DNA of 64,000 nucleotides from Mugil cephalus (GCF_022458985.1 NC_061774.1:13072616-13136615); one strand, 5' to 3'; shown: positions 1 to 13,222, counted from the first letter of the stretch. The notes: generated by a model from the sequence alone, not told the origin. Program-made: numbers and translations.

Positions 1-3000
1 CCCCAACACCAGTAGAGGTGGTTGAAGTCAGGGAGGTGGTAAGAGTAAGGGGTGCATCTGTATTTTTGGGCGACAGGCTCTCATGGCTCATAGAGACCCT
101 CCTAGGTCCTGACTGGATGCTACCATTGCGACTGCTCCACGGGTGGATCCCATTTGGCGGAGTGACGCAATCCTTAAAGATCCCTTGGTTTGGATCAGTA
201 GGGGTGACAGGAGAGCTAGCAGGAAGTGATAAGGGATGAAAAGTGGTGGGAGAAGTGGGTTTTGGAGGCACTGGAGGGGGAGTAGCTAGCTTTGTACCTG
301 AATTAGAGTGAGAGATAAGCTGTAGGAGTGCTGGCTTTTGTATCAGTCCATCAGTCCCATTGCTTTTGCCCTCTGGTTTATGATTTTGTTTTTCATCAGA
401 AATGTTTGCTTTGTCTTTGGAAATCACATGTGCTCCATTCCCTTGTACCAGATCCTTCTTCTTTTTGGGACTGCTTTCTTGCCTTTTTAATTTTTCCTCA
501 GCTTGTGGCGTTGTGATGGGTACCGACTGCTTGCTACATCGCACTGCTGTAATCAGGGACGATGACAGAGGCAGTCCACCTGATGTGACAGATTTAAACT
601 CCATGGTGTCTGGCTCCATTTCCAGGAGTTCGGAAGACATGCGTCCAGAGGCATCCCCATTACACTGGGCGTAAGATCTCCCATGCTGGGGGGATTTTGG
701 AGGAATGATTTGAGGTTTGGGAGGCAGCTGGGGTTTCGGTGCCAGTGGTGGTTTGACCTTAACTTCAGGTTTCTGGGACTGTTTTGTAGGACTTGGTTGT
801 TGGTTAATGAGTTGATTTGCAGGACCTTTAGGTTTCTCTTTTTCCTTCTTTATTTTACAGCTTTGGGTTTTATTGGCAAGATGGGACAATGGCTCTTTCC
901 CTTGGGCGGCTGGAAGACCATTCCAGGTCCCACTTAAACGATTAGCATTTCTCCGATCAGCCAGCTCAGCGTCTGAAAGAGAAATGCATCAACAGACTGA
1001 TATAAATATCACAGCTCCAATGCAACCATCTTAATCACACTACATTTAATTATTCCCATGTGTCATCAATACTCAAACCAGACAAAGAATCTTTACAATT
1101 AAGTTACAAAGTTAAACTGTCATCTTCATCTACAAAGTCATATCAACAATGCTGTATACAAACCTGATAGATCGGGAACTGGTGGAGTAAATCTGTCCTG
1201 TGCATCAAAAAACTCATCATCAGACTCTGAGGCATTCTCCTTGACCAAAAGAGCTGGTTTGGGGTTGGGTGACGGAGTCAGAAATAAAGCATCTTCATCC
1301 TTAGACAAGCGGTTCTCAGCCTGTTCTCCTTTGTGCCCAGGAATTGAACTTGTCCTTACTGGGACTTTAGGAGGGGCCTTTTTCTTTCTTTTAATGGGTG
1401 ATCTTTGAAAGGGTATGCTGTCAATCATTCTCAAATCCCTTGAACTCGGGATCTTGGAGATACGTCTAAGTTCCTTGACTCCCCGCTCTTCCTCCTCTTC
1501 TTCGTCGTCATAATCATCACTAGTAGCCTCAGGGGGGCTAGGAAGGAAATCAGTTGCACTGAGCTCAGCAAAGCAAAGACAAGAGTTATCGTTGCCACGG
1601 TAATTGAGGTTTGTGGGTCGTAGGGGCCCTTGGTGTAGTTTTGGCTCCAGGAGGTAGGGGTGATGAACATCCAAGTTTGGAAGATTCTCGCCTGTGCGTA
1701 GCCCACGAACAGCATCCACGCGAGATGGGGCTTTGGCTGCGGCGCTGCTCTCTTCCAGGGCGGCGCTCAGCGAACCACTGGACAGGCTGGAGAAGCTGCT
1801 GGTGACCCGTGGGTCAGTGTGGTACCAGGTGGTCTCCAGGTTCATTTCTTCATCCATGACACTGAACTTACGCAGACCACTTCCTGTTGCTCCTCCTTCC
1901 TCCTCACTCTCATTTTCCTTACCTTCCGTTGTCACTATTATCTTCACTTCCTGTTTGCCTTTGTACTCCTCTCTCTCTTTTCTTTCCTCCTCCCTCCGCT
2001 TTTCTTCTTCCTCTTTCCTCCTTTCTTCCCAGTCCTGACTTGCTGGATCTAGGCGTCTGTAATTCTGGGAATCCATTGGATCATCCTCATCTGTTGAGTC
2101 ATCTGAATCACTGCAGCAGCGTGACACATAACCTAATGAGATGAAGAAGATAAAGAAACACCAGACAAGCAATGCAAAGACTGTGTTAGTGCAATGGTTG
2201 AACTGAATAATGTTTAGGTGTAATGGTATTAAATGACTGTCTTTTTTATCCGTACCCGTACTGGCTGGTGACAATGAAAATTCTATCAAAAGGCCAAAGC
2301 CAGAAATCTATTGATTGAAGTGAAACAGTTTTTGCTCACTTGATAGGGATTCATAGCACACGCCCTCTAGTACGGCGAACCTCCCACACACACCTTCTTC
2401 AGCAGGAATCCGGTGCACCCTCACTTTTGGGCGCCCCAGACGGAAGACATTAACACTGGGATCCACCAGGAGTCTGCAGTAGCCTCCCAGCAGACACCCT
2501 AAGTCTTTGGCTGCCAGAGAGTCCATCAGTAAGGCAAATGGCTGCGAAGGGGGAGGGCATTGCAGAAGATAAGGTAAAGCAGTAGTGATTAAAGCCAAAG
2601 GGTAAAAGGGGGAGGCGATGGAGTGGGAGAAAGAGGGAGAAATAGTCACCTTTGAGTCAGTGAATTAACATTATATAGCTACCACACACTCCCTTAGGCT
2701 ACATACTGTTCTGTGTGTATTGGAGGAAGAAAGCGTGACCTATATTTATTCTAGCATGAGATTTGGTGAGAATATAGTGCGGTGGGTGAACATCCATTTT
2801 TGTATCTGTGTCAGTGTCTACATGAATAATAGAGCCTAGCATCTCTATGAACATGTGCATGTATACGTAGCCTGTGTCTCCCATACCTTCATGTCATGCA
2901 GGGAGATGCGCAGTAGGCTGACTTTGTCCGACTCCGAGAGCAACTCTACTCGACTGATGCTGCTGAACTCGACCAGTGTAGAGATCACGTTGAGCTTGTG

Positions 3001-6000
3001 GTTGATGACCTGACTCATCCCATACTTGGCTCCCACCAGCAAGCTGACCAACACTTCTCTGTCCTGAAGCTGGAGGTGGGAAAGATTGAATCCAAATTGT
3101 TTGGTATCGTATGATTCAGCAAATGGACCCATCACACGATATGCATACAGCTCCCAACCCTTACCATCATTGTTGCCGTGTAGGATCTTCCCCCATATGA
3201 AATGAGCTCTCCCAACTGAGTGAGGTAGGCCAACCGGGCCTGATTAGCAGATATTACCTATAACACAGCAAGCATGGATACAGAGAGAAAAGTGTTACAG
3301 ATCCAACATGTGGCCAACAGGACATGTTAGAAAATACGCCCCACTCCTTTCCCTCGAAACATTACCCAAGCCCCAGATCTACAACTCCCATTTAATCACC
3401 CTCCTACCTATCTATCTTATCCCAACCTGCTGGTGTACCATTTACCAATTCAAACCCCAGGGAAATTAAATGTCAGCTACAAAGTACCCCAAAGCCACAA
3501 CGGGACTGTCACTATCCGTCTCTTTACGCCTCTCAGTGCTTCCTGCCATTCATCATTCAGTCTGTATTTACCTTCTGGCGTGGCTCTAGCAGGGACTGGA
3601 TCTTTTTGAGGTGGTAGCTGATGGCTTTCCTCAGGTCCTTCTCCCTCATGTTGCTCAGCAGCGTGGGAGAGATGAAGCTGTCCAGGCCAAACTCCTTTCT
3701 GCCAACACAGGCATACGTAGAGGGAGGCAAATCACACAAATAGGCTTCTTAATGAGGAGCTCAGAGGCTCTAAACCTGAACCACAGCACCACCCACTATG
3801 TCCCTCATTCAGTTTGCTGAAAACCAAGTAAATATTGGTGTAGCATATGAAAACAGAACGGACTCACAGAAAGTAAAAAATGATAATAAGTCAAAACATA
3901 AAGCAACATGACAAATGTTAAACAGCGTTACTATGATTTTTTTTTTTTTTTTTCAAATATCTCAACCACCGTCCAGTCTCGCTGCTCCCACCAAACAACT
4001 CACTGCCATGCTGGCTTCATACGCTAGCTAACTTTTCACATCTGGTGAAATTAGATAAATAAAGAACTGTACTCTGTCATTGTACCTGTACCTAACATTT
4101 GTCATATTATTACCGAATGAATTACACACAAATCCTTCAACACTAACATTAGCTTGTCTGTATACTAGTATTAGCTTTGTGGTGCTACATCAGTGCGGTT
4201 CGAATTCATTCCAAGTTTTGGTATATCCCAGCTTCAATTAATTTTTGATGGGACCTTTTTGAACAGTTCAATATTTCTATTTTTTTCTGTCATCTAAGCC
4301 TACGATAATGTTAGTAGTTCTTTCAGATTTGAGAACAAGCTCTCTACAGCGCCTTTATTTAAATCTGATCATCATCACTACGATATGAGGTAGCTGTATC
4401 GGTGTGGAACAGAAGTATTTGTATTAATATCGTATTTGTGACAGCACTGATGCGCAGTATATAAGAAAATGAATGTTGGAGCAGTGCATCAAAGAGATGG
4501 CCCTTAAATGGGTTTGTGCTCATTAGATTTGGTGCTAGTTGAGATACTTCCACATACAGGTTATGGAACACAACACTGTGCACACAAAAAATCTGTTCCA
4601 TCACACTAATAGATTAGCGAGCAGCTTCATCCCGGAAAAGAATAGCAGCAGCAAAACAATCTCCCTAGATTAACAAAATTATAGAAAAAGCTGTGTGGAG
4701 GCCAGCACTGCTCTACATGTGCGACCCTAAAATGACACACATATAACTCACGTAATACTCTTGATGGAGGTCCTGGTCTGGCCGCAGCTATCTAGTCTCT
4801 CGTGCATGTGCAGGGCAGCCAGGCGGAGCGCGGTGTTACACTTCATCTCTACTGCAAAACGCTCCTGCAGCACATCTCCAACACTCTGCAAACAAACACA
4901 ATCACAGTGTCAGACATTGTCCTTACAGTAAACTGAGAAGCACCATGTTTTCACAGTAACTTGTATAATCTGCCAACGCAGACTTTATGCAAGACAATAC
5001 AAAATACACAACTCGTGAGCATCTTAATCCAGCTCTGGCAGAACAAACACAGCAGGAGGAAGAGACTGATTTTAAAACAATAAATCAACATGATGTAAGA
5101 GGCACTCCTGTTACCGTGGGACAAAAACACCCAAAGACAACATGCACCTTTCACGGCGTTTATATCTGAAAGCCGTGTGTAATCAGACTCAAGTACTTGA
5201 GTGGCACATATGGCCGAGTTCACTACTGACTCACAGCGTGACGGCAACATGATATACAGCAAAGCCGTGATAGAAAATGATATGACGTTATTACACTTTT
5301 CAACTGGTACCAGAAACAAAGAGCAGCAAACTTCTGAGACTCTGGAGTTGAACATCATGATCTATCAAACATTAAATTTTCTGTGTATGTGCATAAGACT
5401 TGTTTTATTATTTTTTTTACAGCTGGGAGAAAGGGGTCAGTGTCTGCCTGTGAAGCTCAAAGCAAAAGACCGTGAGACAAACAGAGAATAAAGCAAATAC
5501 AAAGCATCGCTGTAGATAAAAGAAAAAGCTTCTCTGACCTGCATAAAGAAGTACTCAAAGGCAGAGGGGTCATCCTGCTGCAGGTCCATGGGGTCTTTGG
5601 GGATGAAACAAACTCTGAACAGACACCTGTAGTCATGGGAGTCTTTTTTCTGCACCACCTGGTGAAGAACAAGAAAATATAAAAGAGTAAATAATTTGGC
5701 GTCTGGGAAACTGTCTCAGCTGAGAGTTATGATTTATTTAATCCTCCATTCACAGCTACTGTACCTTCTGTATGAGCTCATCTTCATGCAGTAACAGTAG
5801 TTTGGTGATGCTGTACTGTTGCTCTAGCACCAGGGCAAAGTACTCAATGGCCCGGATGGACAGCTTATCCTTCAGAGTCAAAACAATGTCCTGGAATGAT
5901 GAAAAACCAACAGCTCAGACCCCTTAGACAAACATGGTTCATCCCAGCCTGCAGAGGGCAGATGGACAAATCTGACTCTCCTTCTCAGCTGCCCTTTGTC

Positions 6001-8526
6001 TGGGAATACAAACTGAAATGCATACACAAAAGCTGTTACAACGACGGTAAACGCAGTGCTCATGAAGAACACACGCGGACCTTACTTGAGGCGACTTATG
6101 ATGATTCTTTAAAGTGCACTTTCCGTCTGCAAACTAGACTTGCCCATAAAAACCGAGCTGCACCCTGCAAACAACCACGTTAGCCTCATTGCTACGCAGC
6201 TCTGAATTGTTCCATATTGTTCTTCTCACTTTTAAATGTTTCATAACTTCCTCCTCCAGGAACGGTGCCATGTTTTATGCTATTCCCCATTGACAGCAGC
6301 CTACCCACACCTTCGGGGCAATCACACCATAACTTGTGGTGTGCTTAATTGCAAAATACACCCACTTATTCCTAGAAAGCCTTCTGAAAATACAGTCGAT
6401 CAATTCATGTTTGGTCTTGAGATGCTTGTGGGAAACCAAAGGGGGTATCTCATTGGTTCTTCTGGGCAGTAACATGTATAACTCAATCTTTTATTTCTGT
6501 TTTATGTCAGATTGTGTCCATTGTTAATATATAAATATATTCAGCTAATCCACTTGGTGTACAAGGGCAATATGCATCTCCATCAGACCACTGTACGTGT
6601 ATATGTATACACCAAATCCAAACGCTCCAAATATGCTTTTGTGGTAATTCTTCCTCACCGTCCTGAGAATCCCCTTTATTAAATACCTTGACTGTGGTTG
6701 TGTTGTCGAACTTGAAGGCCTTGGTCTGTCCGTTCTCTAAATAGACCTTCAGGACGTTGGGCAGGAAGAGAAGAGAGTTTCCCTGGCGGAGAGAAGCGAG
6801 AGGTGTGGTCAGACAGGATCAACGTCAAATGAGGAGAGATAAAACAGAAAGCAAAAGAAGCCTGACAGGTTAGAAGATGAAACCAAACAGAGAATCTTCA
6901 AAGGTGTGAGAGATCCAGGAATGAGAGTCATTTATCACGGCAGCTTTCCATCCGCATCAGATAAGATTTACCCACCTGAGTGTGCCCATTGACCACCACC
7001 TCTTCTGCAAAGCGCACTTTAACTGGATTACTCCTCAGGCGAGCTCTCTTCTCTGCCGACATAATGGAGGACTTGGGATTCTGTAACACACAGACACGCG
7101 CCATTACTATGCCGTATACGTGAGGTAGACCACGTTCTAACCCACACAATTTATTCCGACAACAAATAACTTTGGGATGCAGCTGTACTGAGACGCAGAT
7201 TTACGCTTTTACGCAGCGCGAAGGCAGCTAATCCAGTCAGAAGATGCCAGTTTACCGTCACATGCTCGGAGACACACAGGCGGCTTATGTTCAAATGAAA
7301 TGTGGTGTAATGAGCTTCTGTGAATGCGTGCTCTTGTGTTTAGGGGTGGTCATCAATGTCTTCCTTGTACTCACCGTCATGTGCCGCAGGATAGTCACAT
7401 TAATGCAATCCTCCAAGTTCCTGGGTGGAGAGAAAAAATATATATAACATCCATGTTTAAACACAATGCGTGAACAGATTATTATCATTCTGTCCAGCTG
7501 ACAAACAAGCGCATTCTCCCCTGACCTTTGCCCTCTATGCGCTAAACCTTTCACACACACAGTCACCTGCGAATCATCCAAACGATCTCAGAGATCTATT
7601 CTTGATAACAGAGATGACGATGCATTTAGTCACTGGATGGACCAGATGCACTGGTCTCAGCATGCCACATGAGTTTCTACACGTTTTCTGTTTACATTTC
7701 ATGAATTGATAGATGCACTGATAGTAATAATTCTATATATAAAACTGAAAGGTCAAAAAGGTACAGCACCCACAGTTCAATACACACTTGTGAATTGATT
7801 TTGTATACAAGACGTGATTTATGTTGCTTTTTGATTGACCTATTGAGATAGATGGGATGTGTAATTAATTAACCAGTATAATAATTGTGGATGTATATGC
7901 AATAGGGCTGTGGAAAGAATCCACTATCTGTATTTGTTGAGGTAAAAAAGTATTCGTATTTGTATTTAACAAACTAATTAGATGTAAAATCCTTTTTTTT
8001 TTCAGTTACACTTCTTATGTATGATATGCATGTGTCAGTCAATCAGCTTTCTTTAATTAGCCATTAGAATAATTATGAGTGTATATGCAGTATCGGTTGG
8101 TGTTTTGCATTAAATGCAGCTAATACAGGTGATTTATCCTGACTTGACGGGGCAGAACGTGACTACGATGATGATTTGGAGCTTGTGGGAGACAACAGGG
8201 GTGACTGTCGATCAGTAGGTGGAGCGGTTAGCGGTTCGACCCACAGAATGTGCCACATGCCGAAGTGTCCTCGAGCAAGACGCTGAACCTCTGTGACTGT
8301 AAAGCGCTACATAAAAGCAAGACCATTTCCCATTACCAACAGACGTTAGTTTGAATCACTGTGCTAACGAACGCTAACTAAGACAAATGAATGACGAATA
8401 GATTGATAGACAGATACTCACCTTAAGACGTTTTCCACCTGCTCTGGACTCAGATCCTCTAGAACTGCCTCATTAATCTGCAACACCTGGTCTCCTGGGT
8501 ATAGTATCCCATCTGCAGGACTCCCT

Positions 8527-8557
<31 letters not shown>

Positions 8558-9019
8558 TATTCACACAATGAAAAGAGTGAGCGCTTCAGCATAAAAAGCC
8601 AGCACACGTGGGGACAAATTAGGATATACACACAGATGAAAGTACCCACACACACACAAACACACACAGAGTGGCACATGTGCTTATTCAACATGGCTGA
8701 CTCGACAGCGTTCAGCCGAGCTCTCCGGGACGTGAGGGGTTACGGCTATTCTGGGTCTCTTCCAGCTCGGCTCCGCTCTGCTTTCTCTAGTTATTTCTAC
8801 TCATTTATCTTCAGGCAAGAGAGCGCGGCCGAGGCACAGCGGTTTCAGCTCACTCTAGCACACACAAACACAGTACTGTAGGCGCACGTGTGAGCAAAGA
8901 TGGACAACCACACACACACACAGATTTTCGCAAACCCCCTCTCTCCGCCTGGTAAAGCCCTGTCTGGCCCTGATTTTTGACCCACTGATGGCTCACTGCG
9001 CTGCTCTGCCAGCTCCTAC

Positions 9020-9051
<32 letters not shown>

Positions 9052-11752
9052 GGACCAGCAAACCAGAGCACCCCCATCAAGTTTTCATGACACTGCTGCC
9101 TGAAGACCTGCCCATTCCTCCTCTTTCCTTCCCTATCCTCCGTCGTCCATCACTTTCCTCACCGCTAAGGCTTCCCTGACTTCTCCTGAACCCCTAAGGG
9201 CATCACCCATATTCCCTCCCTCCTTGCACTCCGCACACTTTCACACTCATTATTTTATCTATCTTTAGCCATATTTGCACTTTGGTTGTAGTCTATCTCC
9301 CGCGGGCGTCTCCTCCCTGTATTAAATCTCGTCTTCTGTCCTCACTTCCCTCTCTCCTTCTCGTCCCCCCTCTTTCTTTGGCAGCTCACGGCAATTACAG
9401 AGCTAGTGTCAGGGCGGGACCCTCCTCGGGGCATTTATCGGCTTATTCTACAAGGCGGACAAAAAAGCAACGGGTCAGCATGTCTCTGTCTCTCACTCTC
9501 TATCCCCCCTATCAAAGATGCCTAAATGAAAAGTGATTGAATTTAGAAAGGATGAGCAGGTGGCTGCGTTGTTTTTTTTTGTTTTTTTTTGTGGCTTCTC
9601 TGGCACCGTGCCTTGCAGTCTGGATGCCAGGAGAGAGAGAGTCAATATGTGTGTGTGTGAGAGAGGGGGGGAGTGGGGGCTGGCGGGCGGGGGGACAAAG
9701 AGAGTGTGTAAATCCTGACTAACTGCAGGCGTTGCAACGTTACATGAAGCAGGTGGCCATTTGGAGGGGAAGAAGGAAAACATAGTGCACTCATCCACAC
9801 GGACAAACAAGTCGCACGCACACACGCACGCTCGCACACAAACCCCCCGCGTACCTGCGGCAACGTCCCTGACCAGCAGGGGTGCGTTTGTGGTGAGGGT
9901 GAAGCCGTGCCCCGTGCTGCTGTCCAGGACCGGGTCTCTGGTGATCTGCAGCGTCAGCTTGGCCTGGAAGTTCTGGTTGGACAGACTGTTGGAGCGCTGC
10001 GACCTCCCATCGCCTAGCAACCGCTCCCTGGCGAGGTCAAACAGGGCGACAGGTTATCTGGCTGGACGCGACAATAGTCCTCGATAGACACATTCAACTG
10101 GCTGAAGAGGGCTTCTTTTATCGTTTACGAATCACGTGTCTTTTTTTTTTGTTATTGGGCCGAGGCTGGAGAAAAGGGGAGAGGCTGCGTTGCTGCAAAA
10201 ACTTTAGAAAGGTAGTTTGTCCTTTAAGAGGATTATAGGCACCTGTTCTGCGCGAGCCTTCGCTGGCTAGGGCGTCAGTTTAGCTCCTCACACTTATCTG
10301 GATTCAGACGGATATGTGACACTGATCTGGCATAAGATTACGACCACTGTTATGTCTCCCTTGAGACTCCAAAACAGACTCATCAGAGAATGGACACGGG
10401 CCTTCTGAGGGTTTTCATGTGGTGTCTGGTAACAGGATGTTGTTGGTTGGGGTGTTTGGGTTGAGGGGAGGGGCCTCTGTGGATCATCCCACAGATATGT
10501 GATCAGTTTGGGATCTAGTGAATTTAGAGGCCAGGTCAACACCTTGTGCTGTTTCTCATATTTTTTTTTTAGTTGTTCCTAAACTGTTTTTTTATCATTA
10601 CTATGGGGTGAGGGGCTTGATCTGGTCTAGGTGGGTGCTATACGTCTAAGTAACATCCACACGAATGAATGCCAGGTCCAAAAGTTTCCCAGCAGAACAC
10701 TGAATTGTCACAAGTATCGTCACCTTCTCCTGTCAGTGGTTTTAATGTTGTGGCTGATCGGTGTAAGCGACACAACATGGTACCTTCAAATCCCTTCCTT
10801 TGTCTGTCTAACAAACACAGAACCAGCCACGTTTAGGAGCCTGGATCTGGAGAATTTCATTTAAAAACAGCGACTGACTGATTACAAATACTCCCCGTTT
10901 CATTTCTAACAGGACACGCGGTTCATCACAGCGGCCACTGAACCGAGGTCACGTTTGCGCAACTTGCTGCACGTCGTCAGCTCAAACGGCTCTTAATACC
11001 GCCTATGCACTTATGCGCGCCACTTGAATCTAGCAGTGACAGCTGAGCTCCCCGAGGCCTCCTCCCCTCCTGGTCAGTCGGTCACAGCATCCAGAGACCT
11101 TTCCCAAGGATGGCTGGGAGGGGGCTCACTGGGCTCCCTCTGCAACGCCTCCTCTGCTGAGAATGAAAACCACGGAGCGGACAACAAGAGGACGGAGGGT
11201 TCTTGAAAGCATACTTGTGGTCCGCTGTGGGGTGTGTTTATGTGTGAGAGAGGGACAGCCGGGGGTTTGGATATGTCCTCAGCTATGTGTTATGAGTCTC
11301 TATGTGTGGGTGTGGGGAGGAGATCTGGTGTGTGTGTTCATACGGGGTAACAAAAAAAAAAAAAAAAGACATGTACTTTCTATAATCTTTGTCTCTTTTA
11401 TGAAGTATATTGGACGAAATTCACCTACGACATCCATACTTCTCCATCACAAGAGAATCTGGCAACAGTCCTGGAAGTCGATGAAGCTTCTTTCTCCACT
11501 TTCGAGCCCAAACTTATTTAATAATTTTTTTCTTTACTGTACAAGCTGTTTTATTTGTTGCTGACATGGTGTTTGGAGTAAAATTGACGTTTCCGGCTTT
11601 CTACCGCATGCTCGATTTCTTGGACTCGTCCTGAACTTTGTGTACCTGCTAAGGGACTCCCGGGTGCGTCGAATTATTGTTCCCACCACCTGCTGCACCC
11701 GGCTGGCCCTCCGAGCTGGAGACCTGCTCCTACATCGCTCCTTCTCCTCCAT
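1..11752 (-). CDS. frmpd1: FERM and PDZ domain-containing protein 1 (3' end off the window)
   Basis: Scaffold of the FRMPD family: an N-terminal PDZ domain, a three-lobed FERM domain, then a long acidic and proline-rich tail. Mammalian FRMPD1 binds AGS3/LGN-type G-protein regulators at the membrane. Coding exons in transcript order: 11752-11646, 10027-9855, 8524-8422, 7420-7375, 7080-6976, 6782-6687, 5890-5765, 5658-5539, 4885-4752, 3698-3572, 3257-3165, 3069-2887, 2541-2394, 2132-1164, 972 to the left edge. Every junction is GT-AG and keeps phase, giving 1167 residues so far. PDZ is about residues 59-141 ([20 protein letters not shown]), FERM about 180-505 ([17 protein letters not shown]). 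The segment [10 protein letters not shown] in the first exon aligns with the human FRMPD1 N-terminus and fixes the start. FRMPD3 and FRMPD4 fit less well (QYSI in the FERM, AEEGYVSR after it). The tail holds a Glu/Arg-rich helix, an acidic run, SH3-type proline motifs and an LGN-type motif. Whether this is the teleost a or b copy is not decided. Confidence 0.95.
593..622 (-). other. frmpd1: LGN/AGS3-type TPR-binding motif in the FRMPD1 tail
   Basis: The last exon encodes [10 protein letters not shown] at about residues 961-970. Human FRMPD1 and FRMPD4 both carry a near-identical EPETMETK stretch, which lies in the region known to bind the TPR repeats of LGN. Its survival inside an otherwise poorly conserved tail supports orthology and function. 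The binding itself is inferred from the family. Confidence 0.75.
8205..8337 (+). mobile_element. tRNA-derived SINE fragment
   Basis: The stretch has a box-A-like GGTGGAGCGG, a box-B-like GCGGTTCGACCC, then the common fish SINE body wording (cctcgagcaagacgctgaac) and tail (gtaaagcgctacataaaagc, gaccatttcccattacc). It lies in the FRMPD1 intron between the exons at 7420 and 8422. No target-site duplication was established. The subfamily is not assigned. Confidence 0.65.
8526..8554 (-). repeat. (TG)14 tract abutting the FRMPD1 PDZ-exon acceptor
   Basis: On the coding (minus) strand the intron ends with about fourteen GT units directly followed by AG and the exon at 8524. The exon boundary is fixed by the PDZ reading frame, so the microsatellite itself occupies the polypyrimidine position. 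See the matching finding. Confidence 0.9.
9017..9052 (+). repeat. (CA)n microsatellite in an FRMPD1 intron
   Basis: Interrupted CA repeat in the intron between the exons at 8524 and 9855. Several other short CA runs lie nearby (8646-8668, 8911-8922). The 1.3-kb intron otherwise shows only pyrimidine-rich low-complexity sequence. Confidence 0.85.
10211..10311. repeat. Diverged intronic duplication, copy 1
   Basis: About 100 bp resembling 13122-13222 in the same orientation at very roughly 70% identity by eye. Shared landmarks are TTTAAGAGGATTA, CTGGC(T/C)AGGG(C/T)GTC and CTTATC. It lies just upstream of the FRMPD1 exon at 10027 and is immediately followed by a Tc1-derived insertion. Not a repeat family I recognise. 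Confidence 0.6.
10316..10770 (-). mobile_element. Tc1-derived short element, copy A
   Basis: Bounded by ACTGATCTGGCATAAGATTA on the left and TTAATGTTGTGGCTGATCGG on the right, inverted and imperfect. This is the terminal sequence of a common fish Tc1-like family. Inside, on the minus strand, is a remnant of the transposase C-terminal region ([13 protein letters not shown], compare the family's LTWPPNSPDLNPIEHLWD). The rest of the transposase is deleted, so this is a non-autonomous derivative. Copies B, C and D lie at 25483, 40780 and 56318. Confidence 0.8.
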
Positions 11753-13121
11753 TTATCTGGAGGGACGAACGGGGAGAGAAGGATATGAGTTACAGATGTT
11801 GCTGCAAAACAAGTAGAGAAAAAGGAAATGTGGGAAGAAGATGAAAGGATTTGAAGGGATAAAATAAATTAGAAACTGCTCAGAGCTTAATTCTGTCTTT
11901 TTTTTTCTTTTTTCTTTCTCGACTGTGTAATCAGCGCCGGGGATTGTGCTCCGGTTAAATTTGCACCCCGGTCTGTTTTGATATGCAGCGCGTGTAGCCA
12001 GCCTTGAATACGGTGTCAGACATGGGGACAGAAAGCAACAAAGGCCGGGACAGAAAGGTGGGTGGAGCCTGGTCGGCCTGCGCAACAGCACATGCCTAAA
12101 TGACTCTACAACAACAACAACAACAACAACAACTGCACCGTCACACAGAGTTCAACATAAATATGCCGCAATCTGCACGATCTGTACAACTCTGCAGCTG
12201 TGGATTTTCTGCTTAGCTCGCCCTTTAAAACGGGCCAGTGCCGGGGACGTAATGAACGATGGAGGGCCCGGTTGGACCCCAGGGAGGCAGAGCTGCTCAG
12301 CACTGAATCCGGACCAAATCTCAAGACTTACGACTTCCCTCGACTGTGTTTTGTGTCTGTCAGCCAATCAATACGCCGGGGAGGCTTGTAGAAACTAATA
12401 ATCCCTCGGCAAACTTTATTGTCTGTTACGGGAAATTTACTCTACAAGACGGAAGATTGTTGTTTTAGGGCTGCAAAACGTTCACAGAATCTGCAGAATC
12501 TAATTTGTGCGGTTTGACTTGAAGGAGCGACCTCACTGATTTGAGACATCGGGGAGGGCGTTTGTTTTGTGTGTGTTTTGCTTTCAGCAGACATCGCATA
12601 GCTGCTGTCTCATGATGCACTCATGATGCGTTTGAACCCGGGGTAAAGGAGGGAAACCTTGGCAGCGTCGGGAAGAGCAGCGACCCAGACCTGATCGATA
12701 CGTCTAACGATGATGAATGCGCTGCTCAGACCTAATGGTACGTATCCTGGCTATGGGGAAAAAGGAGCCAAGAGCTTAGTCTGATCAGGCCTCTGCAAGC
12801 CAAGACTTTTGCGAAGATCATAAAACTAGCGCAAAGTGTTTTCTGGCCTCCCTCCACACTTGATCATCATAATACATGCCATCGTCTGACGAACGAGGAG
12901 GCCTGAGTCATTATAACGCAATTACCCGACTGTACTTTAAGTTCTGAGTTGCGTGGAAACAACACACACCGCACTTTGATCAATGCAGGACGTTAAGCTG
13001 TAACGCTGCAAGTAGAGTGGCATTTATAGAGAGGATGCTAAATGAATTTGTCTTTTGGAAGAAACAACGGGTAAATAAAACAACTGTGTGCATCAGCCTC
13101 CCTCGCTAGAAGCTACGGTAG

Positions 13122-13222
13122 CGTAGGTCTGTCCTTTTAAGAGGATTACAGGCCCTCGTCCTGCACCAGGCCCCGCACTGGCCAGGGTGTCGCTTCAGCA
13201 CCTCCCGCTTATCCAGGACGGA
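13122..13222. repeat. Diverged intronic duplication, copy 2
   Basis: Partner of 10211-10311, 2.9 kb away within FRMPD1, on the upstream side of the coding start exon. Landmarks are TTTTAAGAGGATTACAGG, CACTGGCCAGGGTGTCG and CTTATCCAGGACGG. Confidence 0.6.

Noticed and set aside
1138-2289. 383-codon open frame starting at 2289
   Set aside because: The true exon is 2132-1164; the first 50 or so residues are intron, shown by the acceptor at 2133-2134 and the family sequence AEEGYVSR across the junction.
12334-12367. Good-looking donor GAAGTC/GTAAGT on the minus strand
   Set aside because: No ATG in frame and no similarity; at most an alternative untranslated exon.
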